From contig CAMRHE010000115.1 of the NCBI GenBank assembly GCA_947044405.1, forward strand, positions 1,984,001 to 2,048,000: a stretch of 64,000 bases of DNA. Direction: 5' to 3'. A model generated the notes under the pieces. The model worked only from the letters and a program-made list of their open reading frames with translations, did not search any database and was not told the DNA's origin. Within the stretch, counting starts at the first letter, position 1; each line of letters starts with the position of its first letter. Below, piece after piece: positions 1 to 12,356 of this stretch. The translations under genes and the position numbers were made by a program. The stretch comes from Leptodactylus fallax. Taxonomy: Eukaryota > Chordata > Amphibia > Anura > Leptodactylidae.

Positions 1-708
<708 letters not shown>

Positions 709-727
709 GTATGACGGGGTGGGGAGA

Positions 728-1042
728 GGTTTGGGGGACTGAGTTAGTCAGTTAGGTAGGTAGGGCTAGTAGTCCACAAGCTAGCTAGGAAACATGGAGG
801 ATTGTGAGGGAAGGAGGGGGAGTGAGAAGGGGATCTGACTGAACAGCAATGCATCATGGTAGTTGTAGGCTAAGACAGCAGGAAGCTACACCATGTAAAC
901 AAATGCAGAGGATACCAGGAGCTCCCAGAGAAAGCCAGAAATCACTCAAAACACTGCTATAGGTATTTGGGTGCACTTATTAACCCATTAATAACACTAA
1001 AAGACTTTTTTTTAATTTTTTTTGCCCGGAAAACCCCTTTAA
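728..1042 (+). repeat. TTAA-bounded MITE, 3' portion
   Basis: This stretch matches 35640-35933 at moderate-to-high identity in the same orientation. Shared text includes 'GAGTTAGTCAGTT', 'CATGTAAACAAATGCAGA', 'AGAAATCACTCAAAACACTGCTA' and 'TTAACCCATTAATA'. It ends in 'GGAAAACCCCTTTAA' at 1042, the right terminus of a TTAA-target element. The 5' part is absent, displaced by the Tc1 element to the left. Confidence 0.8.
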
Positions 1043-2619
1043 GAGAGGAAAAAAAGGAACATTTTCTTTAACCCCTGGCTGAGTTGTCCACCCACCCCTA
1101 TCCCCCTCCTACAACTCTACGTCTACCATTTTTGCCTTTTATACTTTAGGAGTAAATATTTTCTCCTCCTCCTAGACAAAAAAAAAAGATAAAAGTATCA
1201 CAAAAATACAAAAGCATTTGATGCTCAGTGAAACAGAAATCATAATTAACTACTGTGGGCGTTTAGCCACACTGAGGCTTCCAATGGATCATTAAGGAAT
1301 ATGATAGCTCCTTTATACATAATTCTTAGCTTAGTCAGATAATGCATTTGTTACTCAATTTTCTGTAGCTTTTCTACACAACATTAAAACTAATTCTTTC
1401 ACGATTCTGGGATGACAAATGTATAATCCTCCCACATTTCAGACATACTGATGGGGAATTTAGATTGTGAACCTTACTTGGGACAGCTGCAGAATATGTA
1501 GGTGCTATATAAGCAAGACAAAGAAATAAATCATTAGAAAGGACCACGGCTGAAACCCTGGGCTTGTAGCTGCGTGGGGTGCGGTGGGCCCTTTCCACAT
1601 TAAAAAATGACTAACAAACAAAGAGATCTTCCAACCATTTCAACCACATTATTTTCCTCCAACTTTTCCTGCGAACCTATTATTCTGACATTATTTCACC
1701 CAGAAAAGTCGTTACCCAAAAACCTTCTCTGAGATATCTCTGTGTAGTTCTTTTTAACATTACTGAGATGTGACACAGACTCCGCTAAGGTCTCTCTTCT
1801 GTTTAAGACTTATTATATTTTGCCCCACCAGAGATATTAATTCTTCAAAATTCCCATTTTATGGAAGTACTACAGCTAGTTACGGAACTTAAAATGTGGG
1901 GAGTTCTAGCGAATCGCCAGTTTCTACCGCGTACATGTCAGGAGGAATGGATCTTAGAATCTGTAAAAGAATTAGCCACCATAGTCGTGCTCTCAGAGTT
2001 GGCCTCAAGGGAGGTAGACCCCTGCTGTTTTCCCTCATCATGGGTATGCTTACTCTCTGACCCTATTTTTCATACACATATTTCATATTATCATGTGTTT
2101 TTTTGGTCACAGAGCCTAAATATCAAAATATTTTTCCATGCAAATTTATTCGATTTCTTAGCAGCATCCATGTAGAATTTTATTTATTTTTTATAAATAA
2201 TTTAATTTCAGAAAAGAACTGCAATATCTGTGTCTTTGTCCTTAACTATTACTGCTTTCTTTACTTACAATCTGAGTGAGTTGGGTCCATACTCCATACA
2301 CAAACAGTGTCAGTTTACAATGAAGTGCTATGGGGTCTGGTCTTTCTTAGCCATGCCCCTGCCGATAAGGAGCTCTATTCGCTCTATAGACTACTAATTG
2401 TACAGATTTGATCATTGGCAGAAGGAGGCAAATAAATAAAGAAACAGACAATTTTCTATAATACACTATACTGCAAAATTTGTATAGCTTCACCTGCACT
2501 ATGGGTTTGCGAAAAAAAAGTTTAACTATACTTTAAGTAATCTCCCAGACATCTGTGAAAGTATGGTGTAAGGTTTAGTTCTATCTTAATATTTAATGTA
2601 TCAACTATTCATTTCTCTA
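1043..2619. other. Unassigned non-coding DNA
   Basis: AT-rich sequence without a credible gene. The open frames at 1374-1598 (-) and 1861-2175 (+) show no recognisable domain and no homologue I can name. A weak LINE 3' tail lies at 1440-1535. Nothing else is recognised. Confidence 0.5.
1440..1535 (+). mobile_element. Decayed LINE 3' tail
   Basis: The text 'TTTAGATTGTGAACC ... GGGACAGCTGCAGAATATGT' followed by 'GGTGCTATATAAG' resembles the 3' untranslated end found on L2/CR1-type LINEs. A closer relative is at 48475-48550. Short and diverged, so only a fragment call. Confidence 0.45.
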
Positions 2620-3291
2620 TTAACTCCTTAGCAACACTTGACGTACTTATACCTCATGGTGCTGCTAAGAAAGTATGGAGAGGGATCAACAGCTGTGTGT
2701 AATATGCAGCAGACACCTGCTGCAAACAGCTGCAATGGGTGCAGGCACTGATTGCGGGTGTTAACCCTTTAGATGCCTCAGTCAATTGTTACCATTGCAC
2801 CTTAATAGCAACGGCGAACTGGCGCCGCCATATTGGATCCGATCTCCACACACCGGAACGTCATCAGTGGGTTGCGATTGGTTTGTCTTACTAAGATTCT
2901 ATTAAACGCTGCCATAAGCAGTGTGTAATAGAGATGATCAATTTAACAATATACTACAATACAGTATATATATTGTGTATTGCAGTATATTGTGTGGCAA
3001 AATCAAAATACACAAATTGCCATTTTTTCGTTGTTTCCCCTCTCACAAAAAATGTAATAGATAGCAAGCAAAGTGTCATGCAATTCATAAAATGTTATTA
3101 ATAAATACTTCAACTTGCCCCTCTAAACAAGAGCCCTTACAAAGCAAGGTAAATGGAAATATAAAAATGTTACAGGTGTCATAATATGGCTATGGAAAGA
3201 AAGGTTTACCTTTTTCAAAGTTTTGATTTTCCGTAAAGGTGTTAAAACATAACAAAAACTATATAAATTTGGTATCGCTGTGATCGTACCA

Positions 3292-3373
<82 letters not shown>

Positions 3374-3657
3374 TGTATATATATTGGTAATGTGTCATTT
3401 TTATTGCATGGTGAACGCTGTAAAAATGAAGTCTGTAAGAAATTGTGCAATTGCGGTTCCATTTTGACTACCAGGTGCTCAGTATAGTATATGGAAAATT
3501 AAATGGTATTGAAGCTATGAAGTACATTTTGTACTGTAAAAAATTAGCCCTCATATGACTCTGTGAACCGAAAAATAAAAAAGTTATAGCTTTTGGAAAG
3601 TGGAGAGGAAAAAAGCAAAATGGTAAATCAGAAAATTGATGTGGCTTAAAGGGTTAA
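2620..3657 (+). repeat. Diverged TTAA-bounded element of the 1.0-1.3 kb family
   Basis: Starts 'TTAACTCCTTAGCAAC' and ends 'TTAAAGGGTTAA'. Internal order matches the better copies at 36699-37981 and 22095-23125: a GC-rich 5' part ('TTAACCCTTTAGATGCC', 'CGTCATCAG'), then 'TATGGC', 'AAATTTGGTATCGCTGTGATCGTACC', and a 3' part with 'CCTCATATGACTCTGTGAA' and 'AAAAAGTTATAGCTTTTGGAAAG'. It has no coding capacity. A TA microsatellite has grown inside it at 3295-3371. Confidence 0.75.
3295..3371. repeat. (TA)n microsatellite, two tracts
   Basis: Two runs of about 17 TA units flank 'CACACTG'. They create an artificial open frame on the minus strand (3123-3398, repeated Tyr-Ile) that is not a gene. Confidence 0.95.
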
Positions 3658-4162
3658 TCCAGGAAAGGAATATGCATTCGAATAATGTGATGCGCTGGAT
3701 ATTTCATTCTGTACCTTTTAGCCTCTTAGATTCTTGTCTATATAGATAAGATAAATTTTCACTTTATAGTTAGCATTGTAATGATAAGCCAATACGCTAT
3801 GACTGTGGACAGCACTGACAGCTCTTGTCTGCTCCGTGAAGCGACAGCTCAAAGAATTTGTCAAATTGCTTCCATATTTCATACTGGACTCTCCTCTACT
3901 GTCAAATGAAGAACTGAAAAAATTGCAATATTACTACATCATATTTTTACACTAGTCCTAAAAGTACATAAAGAGAATCAAATCAAACAAGTGTGTCAAA
4001 ATATTAGACCTGGTCTTTTACTTTGAAAAGAAAATGAACTAATATCACATATCTGTGAGTGGAAAAAGAATGTGAACCTTTAGGTATAAATGGGGGGCTG
4101 TTAAATTTAATGAACAGTGATCTATCAAAGTCTGATCTTTACCTTCACAACACATGTGTATC

Positions 4163-5000
4163 ATGGCATGAACAAAGGAGATATCTGAGGATGTCAGAAG
4201 GAGAGTTGTTGATGTTCATTAGACTGGAAAAGGTTATAAACCATCTCTAGGTTAAGGCCCCACGTGACGCCCACAGCAAAAAAAAACACTGCGGGAAAAA
4301 ACGCGGCGGCAACGTATCGTGGTTCTTCCCGCAGCGCTTTAGACAGAAAGTTTGCATAGGTTTCCTCTGCAAACTTTCTGTTTCAATTATACCTATGGGA
4401 AAACTGCTGGCGTTTCCGTAGGTATAATTTACATTGCGTTTTCCAAAACCACGCCAGTTTTGGAAATCGCTGTGTGTCCGCAGCATGGCTTTTACCACAA
4501 AGTGGGAATGGGATGCGCTAGAATCCCATCCACTTTGCTCTGACTGTAAAATGCTGCAATTTTTTCCACGCCATTTCCTCCGCGTATAAATTGTGGCGTT
4601 TACACCACGTGGGGCCCCAGCTCTAAAGAGTTTGGATTCTACCAATTCACAGTCATACAAACATAGTGTGTACAAATGGAGGAAATACAAGATCATTACC
4701 TGCCCCAGGAGTGGATGACCAACTAAGATCACACTAAGGTAACCTGTAATTAAATAATGGTCTTTCTCACATTAGCATTCATGAGTCCACCATGAGGAAG
4801 ACACTGAACAACAACAATGGTGTGCATGGGAAGGCATTTCTATCCAAAAAGAATATTGCTGCCCATCAGTAACTTGCTAAACATCACATGGACAAGCTAG
4901 AAGGCTAGATGGATGAGACCAAAATAAGAGTTTTTTTGGATAAAGTGAGAAGCATTATATTTGTAGAAAGGAAAACACTTCATTCTAGCATAAAAACATC
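4163..5000 (+). pseudogene. Tc1-like transposase remnant
   Basis: After an ATG at 4163 the frame reads Met-Ala-stop-Thr-Lys-Glu-Ile-Ser-Glu-Asp-Val, the helix-turn-helix start of a Tc1 transposase with a TGA at codon 3 (CGA to TGA decay is likely). A second stop (TAG) follows in 'VDVH*TGKGYK'. At 4250 the frame is cut by a 370-bp insertion. It resumes at 4624 with 'KEFGFYQFTVIQ' and then degenerates. Catalytic residues are not recognisable, so it is non-functional. Confidence 0.7.
4250..4623. mobile_element. Nested MITE, about 374 bp, inside the Tc1 transposase
   Basis: The inserted block begins 'GGTTAAGGCCCCACGTG' and ends 'CACGTGGGGCCCCAGCTC', which are imperfect inverted repeats. The interrupted Tc1 reads '...CCATCTCTA' before and 'CTCTAAAGAG...' after, so removing the block with one TA (or CTCTA) copy restores the Tc1 reading frame order. 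The insert carries internal palindromes such as 'AGAAAGTTTGCA' with 'TGCAAACTTTCT'. A related but truncated copy is at 34373-34590. Superfamily is unsettled: a TA duplication suggests mariner type, an imperfect 8-bp duplication (CATCTCTA/CAGCTCTA) would suggest hAT. Confidence 0.75.
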
Positions 5001-5147
5001 ATACTATCTGTGAAAGCAAATGTTCACATACTTTTGCCACTCTCAGATATGTGATCATTGGGTCATTTTCTTCTATAAATAAATTACCAAGTCTAATATT
5101 TTTGATTCATTTGTTTGATTTAGTTATTTTATATCTTTTTTTTTTAG

Positions 5148-6317
5148 GACTGATGTAGTTTTAGGTCAATTTTATGCAGAATTCTAGAAAATTCTTACTA
5201 AGAACTACTTGAACCTTGTAAGCTGTAAACAACCGAAAACATAATAATGTAAGAGGTCAAGTGCCAAATGAGATTTTCCAGCCGCAAGGCGCTTGAATGC
5301 ACTATGGTGGTCTCATTCAGTCTTAGTGAAAGAATAGACGGACATTTTTTGCTAAAACGTCAGCTACTTAAGGCTCCAGACGCAATATGAAGTGGGTTAC
5401 TAGGGGCTCAAACAGACTAAAGGAAAAATGTACAAGAGAATAGAATCAGGGGTATGGACATTGCTAGGTTATAAAAAGACAAAAGACATGAGTCCTAAGG
5501 AATAAGCTTTGCCCTCCTGCTCCCTAAAATATATTAAAGATAACATAGCAATAAAAAATTTTTCAAGCGCATACACTTAGATACACTACCACATCAGTAC
5601 ACTGCCCCCGGATGTTACTCTATAATGAAAACTGTTCCCATAGATAAATCATTCCTGCCCCTAAATAATTTGCACATCATAAACATTTGTGCATATATAT
5701 TTGCATATTTCTGAATAATACAGCTATGCACACAGGTAAAACCACTGCACATGAGCTAAAAAATATCTCCAAACCATGATCTACAATATCTACCACTGTG
5801 TGTTCTGGTACAAATAAAGGAATCTTCTGATGACATCCTGGTAAGTGCGGATCTTTTCTCTCCATACCTCCATTTGGATTTGGTTGTGGCTTTGGTCCTC
5901 ATTGCAACAAATCTACATAGACGTTCTAGTGATGGTGATCCAGCGACTACCCTTGCATCAAACTGGTGTCTTCATTTATTTTTCTGCACTTCAGGGAGTT
6001 GTGACTGGTTCACAACCCCAAAAGGTGAGCGGTAATTTTACTGTATACCTATGCTTAGGTCTATCTGGCGGTATTACACTAGGCACCGCACAGTGCTGTC
6101 TTTTTATGTCTCTATTAGTACAGATTGAGCAGTAGTCATTAACCACAACTCTCTAGATACAATCCAGTTTTCAATCCAGTGACTTGCAGGGGACATGTCT
6201 GATTGGAGTATTTCACTTTCTCTTTTCTTCTCTATCTGACCCAGATCACCATATTGACTTCATCCGATCATGTGTTTGCTATCTCACTTTGTGTACCACA
6301 TGGTAATAGTATCCCAA
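5148..6317. other. Unassigned non-coding DNA
   Basis: No gene recognised. The overlapping open frames at 5677-5865 (-) and 5845-6135 (+) have no known domain and lie on opposite strands. The middle part (about 5830-6130) is less AT-rich and could be an unrecognised dispersed repeat. Confidence 0.4.
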
Positions 6318-6990
6318 TTAGTGTCCCACAATAGTGTTTAGTGCCCCCCACAATAGTTGTTCCTTCCCTGTATGATGCACCTCACACTGTAATAGTGCTC
6401 CACACACAGTAAAAGTGCCCCCCACACTTCTCAATATTGGTGCCGGATTCCCACCATTGTAATGGTGTGACAATGGCACTACAGGACTCTGAGGATTAGT
6501 GGGAGAGGTGAAGGAATGGCTACACTCTTCACTGGAGCAGCATGGATTCAAACCATCTGATCTGCAGGGTCCTAACAGTCTAAGAGATGTAAGAGATCAG
6601 TGGAGGTCCAACACCCAGGGCCCCTGCTGATCAGCTGTTGGAAGGGGCCATGGTGCTTTTGTGAGCGCTGTGACCCCTTCACGTTTTACATTGCACAGTA
6701 TTGTTTAATAGTGACCATGTAATGTAATTGCAGTATGTAATAATAGTGCACGGCTGCTATAGCAATAGTAAAGGGGACCCACACAGTATAATATCTTCTC
6801 CAGAGCCCCCCACAGTATAATATCCTTCACAGTGGCCCCCACACAGTATAATATGCTCCACAGTAGCCACCACACAGTATAAAATGCTCCAAAGTGGCCT
6901 CACACAGTATAATATGCTCCATAGTGGCCCACACAGTATAATATGCTCCTCAAAGTGGCCCCAAACAGTATAAAATGTTCCCAAGAGTCC
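6318..6990. repeat. Degenerate minisatellite, about 30-bp unit
   Basis: Recurring units of the form 'CACACAGTATAATATGCTCCACAGTGGCCCC' are most regular at 6776-6985 (about seven copies). Related 'CACAATAGTG...GCCCC' units occur at 6325-6430. The repeat opens a minus-strand frame (6757-7146) that is not a gene. An opposite-orientation relative lies at 60940-61165. The 6540-6730 part in between resembles the 'CTGATCAGCTGTTGG' MITE core. Confidence 0.7.
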
Positions 6991-6999
6991 CCCTTGAGC

Positions 7000-7184
7000 C
7001 TCTTCAAGCAAACCCCACGAAATTCGACGAATATTCGTGAGTTTCAGCACTCTGGTTAGTTTTAGTGCTATTATTATACACTGAGGGTGCCTCAGACCCC
7101 AGAATCTAATAATCGGAGGCCCAGGGGAGGTGATAAAAAATAACACTTACACTCACCTTACCTAACCATTCCTGGGCATCCTTG
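7000..7184. repeat. Fragment of hAT MITE interior
   Basis: 'TAGTGCTATTATTATACACTGAGG ... CAGACCCCAGAATCTAATAATC...GAGGCCCAGGGGAGGTGATAAAAAATAACA' matches the interior of the complete hAT element at about 40330-40410. Terminal repeats are not evident here. Confidence 0.6.
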
Positions 7185-8142
7185 CTCCATCCGCTTCTGT
7201 GCAGCATCTTCTTTGGGGCTCTTCTGGCTTGTGACTGTGGTCACACACCACAGAGGTCACTGCTGGGGCCTGTGATTGGGCCTCAGTGGTCATGCGGAGT
7301 GCGCTGACATCATTAAGCTAGTGTATCCCATGTGGGACCTGTGATTGGGTCCCAGCAGTGACTCCTGGGGCATGTGACCTAACAGGCCGGAAGAGTCCCA
7401 AAAAGGATGCTGGGAACCATCAGAAGCCCAGGAGAGGTGAGTATAAGTATTTGTTATTTTTAATCACGTCCCCTGGGCAGGTTAATATAGGAAATAACAA
7501 TATGTATAGCGAATAGAGAACCAGGCTTTCCCCGATCGCTATCATGGTATTGTGGGGCCCCGGCCATCTGCAGCTGGCACCTCCTGCGACTGTGAACTTT
7601 ACACCCCTGAGTGCCCCCACTGGAGGTTTAGGAGGCCCGCAGTAAACGCCTTCCTACTGTCTGTATAATGACACTGACAGCATTAGAGAGAAGAACTGAT
7701 CTCCCAAATGCTGTCCCTTTTACACTGATATATTACATTAGAAGCAGCAGGGATCAGCAAAGTTCATTCTGCTTAAACTTTGGTGACAAGACTGAGTAAT
7801 GTGCACAAAAGCTGCATTGTGTTACATTCTATACCATAAAGGTGCAGGTATAGGAGGTGCAGAGGTCGTAGTCGCTACCGAACCCTGGAACCAAAGGGAG
7901 TCACATAAAAGATATCCCTATTCTAAATTGCACATGGTAGGCAGGGGCTCCACTACAGATTTTGCATTGGGGATTCAAGTTACGAATCTTGGTGCAGGCA
8001 CTTATGTGCTTGTTGTACGGTGCCTATATAATGTATTGTTTACTGGAGAGATTCTTCCCGAGGCCAATGCCCTGTGAATGTAAAAGCGATAGCATTTGTA
8101 TGTCTTCATCTTTATGGATGCTGTACTATGGTGTCATACGAC
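7185..8142 (+). repeat. Dispersed repeat unit, copy A (pairs with 14175-15789)
   Basis: This block is nearly collinear with 14175-15789. Shared stretches include the GC-rich 'CATCTTCTTTGGGGCTCTTC' part, 'GGCAGGTTA.TATAGGAAATAA', 'CGCCTTCCTACTGTCTGTAT' and the 3' part 'GAGTAATGTGCACAAAAGCT'. Copy A has an extra 40 bp near 7320 and lacks a 683-bp segment present in copy B. Open frames in it (7420-7620 -, 7799-8077 +) are duplicated in copy B and look incidental. Confidence 0.8.
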
Positions 8143-8159
8143 ACAAAGCAGTGATGTCA

Positions 8160-8640
8160 TAGTGCTAGCTTGTGCAGAGGTCCTGTCCTGGCATTCCATA
8201 GGCTTTGGGCCTAAAGTGAAATATTGCCTATAGGTCTGAATGGTGGTAGAGGATGCTGACATCTCCCTGCCCCACCAATGCCCTAGCCTTTGGCTAGGGC
8301 ATACAGATAAAGGTATCAAGTAGCAAACAGAGTTCTTACCAAGGGTAGTGAAAGCCTAGCCAGCACTCTTATTGGAAGGAATGTTGAAGGACCCTAACCC
8401 TGATTCATACTCATTGTAGTAATAATAGAAAGAATGGTTACACATAAAAGTGATATTACTGTTTTATCTGTACTTAAGTCAGAATTTTAAAGACCAGGCC
8501 ACTTATTAAATATAGCCAGTATGATTTATATAAAAAAATGTAAAAAAAATTCTGTGACAGCATTCAAGATAATAGGGATAAAACCACTCCCTCAGTTGCA
8601 CGACGGAACCCCATCTCCCATTTGGGGTTACTTACGAAGT
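8160..8640. other. Unassigned non-coding DNA
   Basis: No gene, RNA or familiar element recognised in this stretch. It separates repeat copy A from the Penelope-like element. Confidence 0.4.
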
Positions 8641-8968
8641 AGAAAAGCAATCCAGTCCGTCAGCAACCATATAAAGCATAATAGGAATTTTCTTTATTCA
8701 AACAATATCATCACACACCATGTATTGACCCAGGCAGGTGTCTTTATCAAGTGTCAGTGATTATATATATCAAACTCCATTATATATTAGCATAAGCCAA
8801 TCAAATCAACTGTGACAACAAATCCATGACATCATCAGCTGTTTCTTAAAAACCTCTATGTATGGTCCATTCAAATACAAACAAACTTAATAAGTGCATA
8901 GAATTGTATTCAAAAACAGCAGCTGTATTTAGGGTGGATCACTCACAGTCAGTCCGCAAATTCCAATA

Positions 8969-9003
8969 TCTCAGACCCAGACTCAGACTCAGACTCAGAC
9001 CCA
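8969..9003. repeat. Short CAGACT/CAGACC hexamer array
   Basis: Five to six tandem copies of 'CAGACT' or 'CAGACC' inside the Penelope-like element. Confidence 0.85.
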
Positions 9004-9371
9004 TACTAAAGCTGCACATGCCTGTGATCGTGATGAAAAAACCTACTAAGCATGCCTGAATTGGAGCTGCACTGGGCATGCTCCAAAATGCCTTCCACTG
9101 CGTACGCGTCCAAAGTTGTGCATCGGTCATCTCTTGGGAAGTAGTACATAGCTTTAATCCTCATTACAAGCATGCGCAGTAGTAAAAACCACAATTCTCT
9201 GGCAAAAAATGTTTACTATTTGCTCACGGCAAAACCTACATATGTGTCTGTTATTATAAAGGGGAATCGTAATCTCACAATTTAGACATCAATTTACCCC
9301 TCTATAGTTATAACAGATCTTATTACAATATTATGAACAGTCTATACATTTTACCTAAATACATCATCGCT

Positions 9372-11447
9372 AGACCTCATATTCACCCGCCTCTGCTCTC
9401 TAGTCAACCTCTCTAACTCTCAGTCCATGCTCTCCAACCACAACCTGCTGACATTATCAGCCTTCTCCTCTGTAATTGAACCCCCAACCCCTAAACCAAC
9501 ACGCCCCCGCAGGAACCTTAATCGCCTTGACATCCGCACGCTCTCAGACTCTCTCCGACCGCTCACTGACATATTCTCACTCCAGGACGCAGATACCGCT
9601 GCTGCCTTCTACAACACCACCATTACTTCAGCCATTGACTATGTGGCCCCTCTCACTAACACCAGAACCCGGCCGATGAATAGGCAGCCCTGGCACACTG
9701 ACCTGACTAAAAAACTGAGACGTGCCTCACGGGTTGCAGAACGCCTCCGGAAGAAAAGCCACTCCCAGGAGGACTTCCTTAGGTATAAAGAGGCAGTTCT
9801 CACATTCAAGAACACACTCACCTCTGCAAAGCAGGTCTACTTCACCACACTAATATCTGCCCTATCCCGCAACCCCAAACAGCTATTCACTACCTTCAAC
9901 TCCCTTCTCCATCATCCTGTGCCCCCTCCGACATCACTTATCACAGCCGACGACTTTGCCTCTTATTTCAAAAGCAAAATTGACACTATCAGAGAGGCTT
10001 CAGACCCCATCACTCCACAAAAACTGCCCTAACCAAGGTCACTAACGACCTTCTAACTGCCAAAGCCAAACGTCACTATTCTGTCCTCCTCCTCCTCAAC
10101 CTCTCCTCTGCCTTTGACACAGTCGACCATTCCCTCCTGATAGAAACTCTCTCATCCCTTGGCATCTCAGACCTGGCCCTTTCCTGGATCTCCTCATACC
10201 TCACCAACCGCACATTCAGTGTCTCCCACTCGCACACCACCTCCCCGCCACGCCCTCTTTCTGTAGGTGTCCCCCAAGACTCCGTCCTAGAACCCCTCCT
10301 GTTCTCAATCTACACCCTAGGCCTTGGCCAACTCATAGAATCCCATGGTTTCCATTACCATTGCTATGCTGACGACACCCAAATATATCTCTTTGGACCA
10401 GACATTACCTCCCTGTTGTCCAGAGTCCCAGTATGTCTAGCAGCCGTATCCTACTTTCTCTCCTCCCGCTTTCTCAAACTCAACATGGAGAAAACGGAGT
10501 TCATAATCTTCACCCCTCAATGCACGACCCCCCTACCTGACCCATCTATCAAAATTAATTAAACCACTCTCACCCCAGTCCCACAAGCCCACTGCCTTGG
10601 GATAACCTTAGACTCTGACCTATCCTTTAAGCCGCATATTCAAACCCTCAACACCTCCTGCCGCCTCCAACTCAAGAACATCCGTTGAATCCGCTCCTTC
10701 CTCACCCCTGAAACTACAAAGATGCTAGTCCACTCCCTCATAATCTCCCGCCTAGACTACTGTAACACCCTTCTCCATGGCCTCTCAGCTTACACCCTCG
10801 CCCCCCTCCAGTCCACCTTAAACTGTGCTGCTCGCCTAAAACACCTCTCCCCCGTTCTTCATCGGCCGCCCCCATCTGCCAATCCCTTCACTGGCTACCC
10901 ATTATCCAGTGAATTGAGTTAAAATTACTAATTCTGACATACAAAGCCATCCACAGCCTGTCCCCTCCATATATATCCGACCTAATCTCCCACTATCTGC
11001 CCACACATAACCACCGAGCCTCCAAAGACCTCCTACTCCGCTCTGCTCTCATCCGCTTTTCACACAAACGTCTCCAAGACTTCTCCCGTGCATGCCCCAT
11101 ACTCTGGAACTCATTACCAAGACACATAAGACTGACCCCCACAATCACAAGCTTCAAGAAGGCCCCGAAGACTCACCTATTCAGGAAGGCCTACAACCTC
11201 CAATAACGTTACTGTCACCACATCACCATCTGAACAGCCTCTACCCCCACCTTCTGTCTCTATACCTCTTCCCTCATAGATTGTAAGCCCTTGCGGGCAG
11301 GGCCCTCTATCCCACTGTGCCAGTTGGTCTCTGTTAGCATCATCTGTTCTGTATATCTGGTGTACCGTATGTAAATCCGCAAATGTAAAGCACCATGGAA
11401 TTAATGGTGCTATATAAATAAACAATAATAATAATAATAATAATAAT
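9372..11447 (+). mobile_element. L2/CR1-clade non-LTR retrotransposon, 5'-truncated, internally deleted
   Basis: Sequence runs from the last part of an endonuclease domain ('LDLIFTR') through a linker, the reverse-transcriptase domain and the ORF end ('LFRKAYNLQ' then stop near 11206). It continues into a 3' UTR with 'TTGTAAGCCCTTGCGGGCAG' and 'AATTAATGGTGCTATATAAA' and ends in an (ATA)n tail at 11414-11447. The opposite-strand copy at 55428-57745 shares the same order. About 410 bp present there are missing here, which joins 'IDTIRE' directly to sequence just upstream of the RT domain. It is inserted in the Penelope-like element. Confidence 0.85.
9375..11206 (+). pseudogene. L2/CR1 ORF2 remnant (endonuclease end and reverse transcriptase)
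   Basis: The open part at about 9375-10032 encodes the tail of the apurinic-type endonuclease and the linker with 'RQPWHTDLTKKL' and '[20 protein letters not shown]'. After the internal deletion the RT domain follows in other frames: '[12 protein letters not shown]', '[15 protein letters not shown]', and the catalytic '[12 protein letters not shown]' near 10365, which keeps the YADD box. Several stops (for example near 10559 and 10686) and frame changes disable it. The product would have nicked target DNA and reverse-transcribed its own RNA. The LINE is otherwise like the copy at 55-58 kb. Confidence 0.8.
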
Positions 11448-11990
11448 CAAATCGCATTGATTGTAATTCACATTCCTGGTCTGTCTGAACAATGACCTAA
11501 ATCCCATTCATTAATCAAAAACATATTGTATACCTCAGGGGGTTAAATACTACCTCAATAATTTTATTTACATATCTCATTAATATCAGGATGGATAATT
11601 CCACTAGTATCAATGCTTAGCACATTATACATTTCCACATCACTTATTAAATTGACCATAGACTGTATTCACATTTAATAAGTTTATAAAGAATATCATT
11701 AGACACATTAATGTAAAGATCTTATAAAAAATTTCTTAAATTTTTTTTTTTTAATTTTTATACAAAAAATGTTTTCACAAAAAAAATTCCTTCTCATAAA
11801 ATAATTCTCGATCTAAACACCATAATTCAATCATCCGGACTGACTGTAAGGTGTCCAATCCTACAGTGTATGTGTTTCATATCTAAATCAGAAAAAAAAC
11901 ATTAGTTAAAATTCACCAATCACTATTTATAAAAACAAATCTCACTTGATATAACAGTCCTAGTCAGAAGGACTCACATTCTCAGCAACT

Positions 11991-12239
11991 CTACATACAT
12001 GTATGTGCTTGTACCTTAAAATTCACATTTAATCCTAATGGTTGAAGCGTATTCAGACTATAGATCCACTTCAACCTCCGTTTCAACTCTAAATATCGAT
12101 CCTCACCCCTACGTCTTTGTGGGATGTGGTCTAATCCTCTAAATTTTAAAACGTCCACTGTGTGAACTTTTTCCGCAAAATGTCCTGAGACTGGTAGTTC
12201 CAGTCTCTTCTTACGGATAGAACTTTTAGGGTGGTTCAC
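11991..12239 (-). pseudogene. GIY-YIG endonuclease C-terminal fragment of a Penelope-like element
   Basis: An 82-codon minus-strand frame contains 'LELPVSGHFAEK', 'VLKFRGLDHIPQRRRGEDR' and 'RLKWIYSLNTLQPLGLN'. The pattern Glu/Arg-rich helix, then Trp-Ile-x-x-Leu-x-Thr-Leu-x-Pro-x-Gly-Leu-Asn, is the hallmark C-terminus of the GIY-YIG domain that follows the reverse transcriptase in Penelope-like retroelements. The GIY-YIG residues themselves and the RT are absent: the frame runs straight upstream into the inverted terminal repeat at 12245. It is therefore a 5'-truncated, inactive copy. A prokaryotic-type GIY-YIG gene is unlikely given the neighbourhood. Confidence 0.7.
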
Positions 12240-12356
12240 TCACTGATGCTTGATAAAGACCCCTGCCTGGGTTGATACATGGTTTGTGATGCTATTGTTT
12301 GGATAAAGAAAATTCCTATTATGCTTTATATGGTTCCTGACAGATTGCTTTTCTTT

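Larger units (their letters stand above)
3957..5147 (+). mobile_element. Tc1-like transposon, internally deleted, carrying a nested insertion
   Basis: The left end ('AAAGTACATAAAGAGAATC ... CACATATCTGTGAGTGG ... ATGTGAACCTTT') is the reverse complement, with divergence, of the right end ('AATGTTCACATACTTTTGCC ... GATATGTGATCATTGGGTCATTTTC ... TTTGTTTGATT'). These long inverted repeats belong to a Tc1-like family known from fish and frogs. A degenerate transposase start lies at 4163, a separate element interrupts it at 4250-4623, and much of the coding body is missing. Confidence 0.8.

Noticed and set aside
4247..4732. 161-codon minus-strand frame
   Set aside because: Covers the nested palindromic MITE and Tc1 relic; no domain.
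8829..8855. 'GAAACAGCTGATGA' (minus) as a hammerhead ribozyme
   Set aside because: The two boxes are in the wrong order for type I or III and no stem II followed by GAAA lies downstream.
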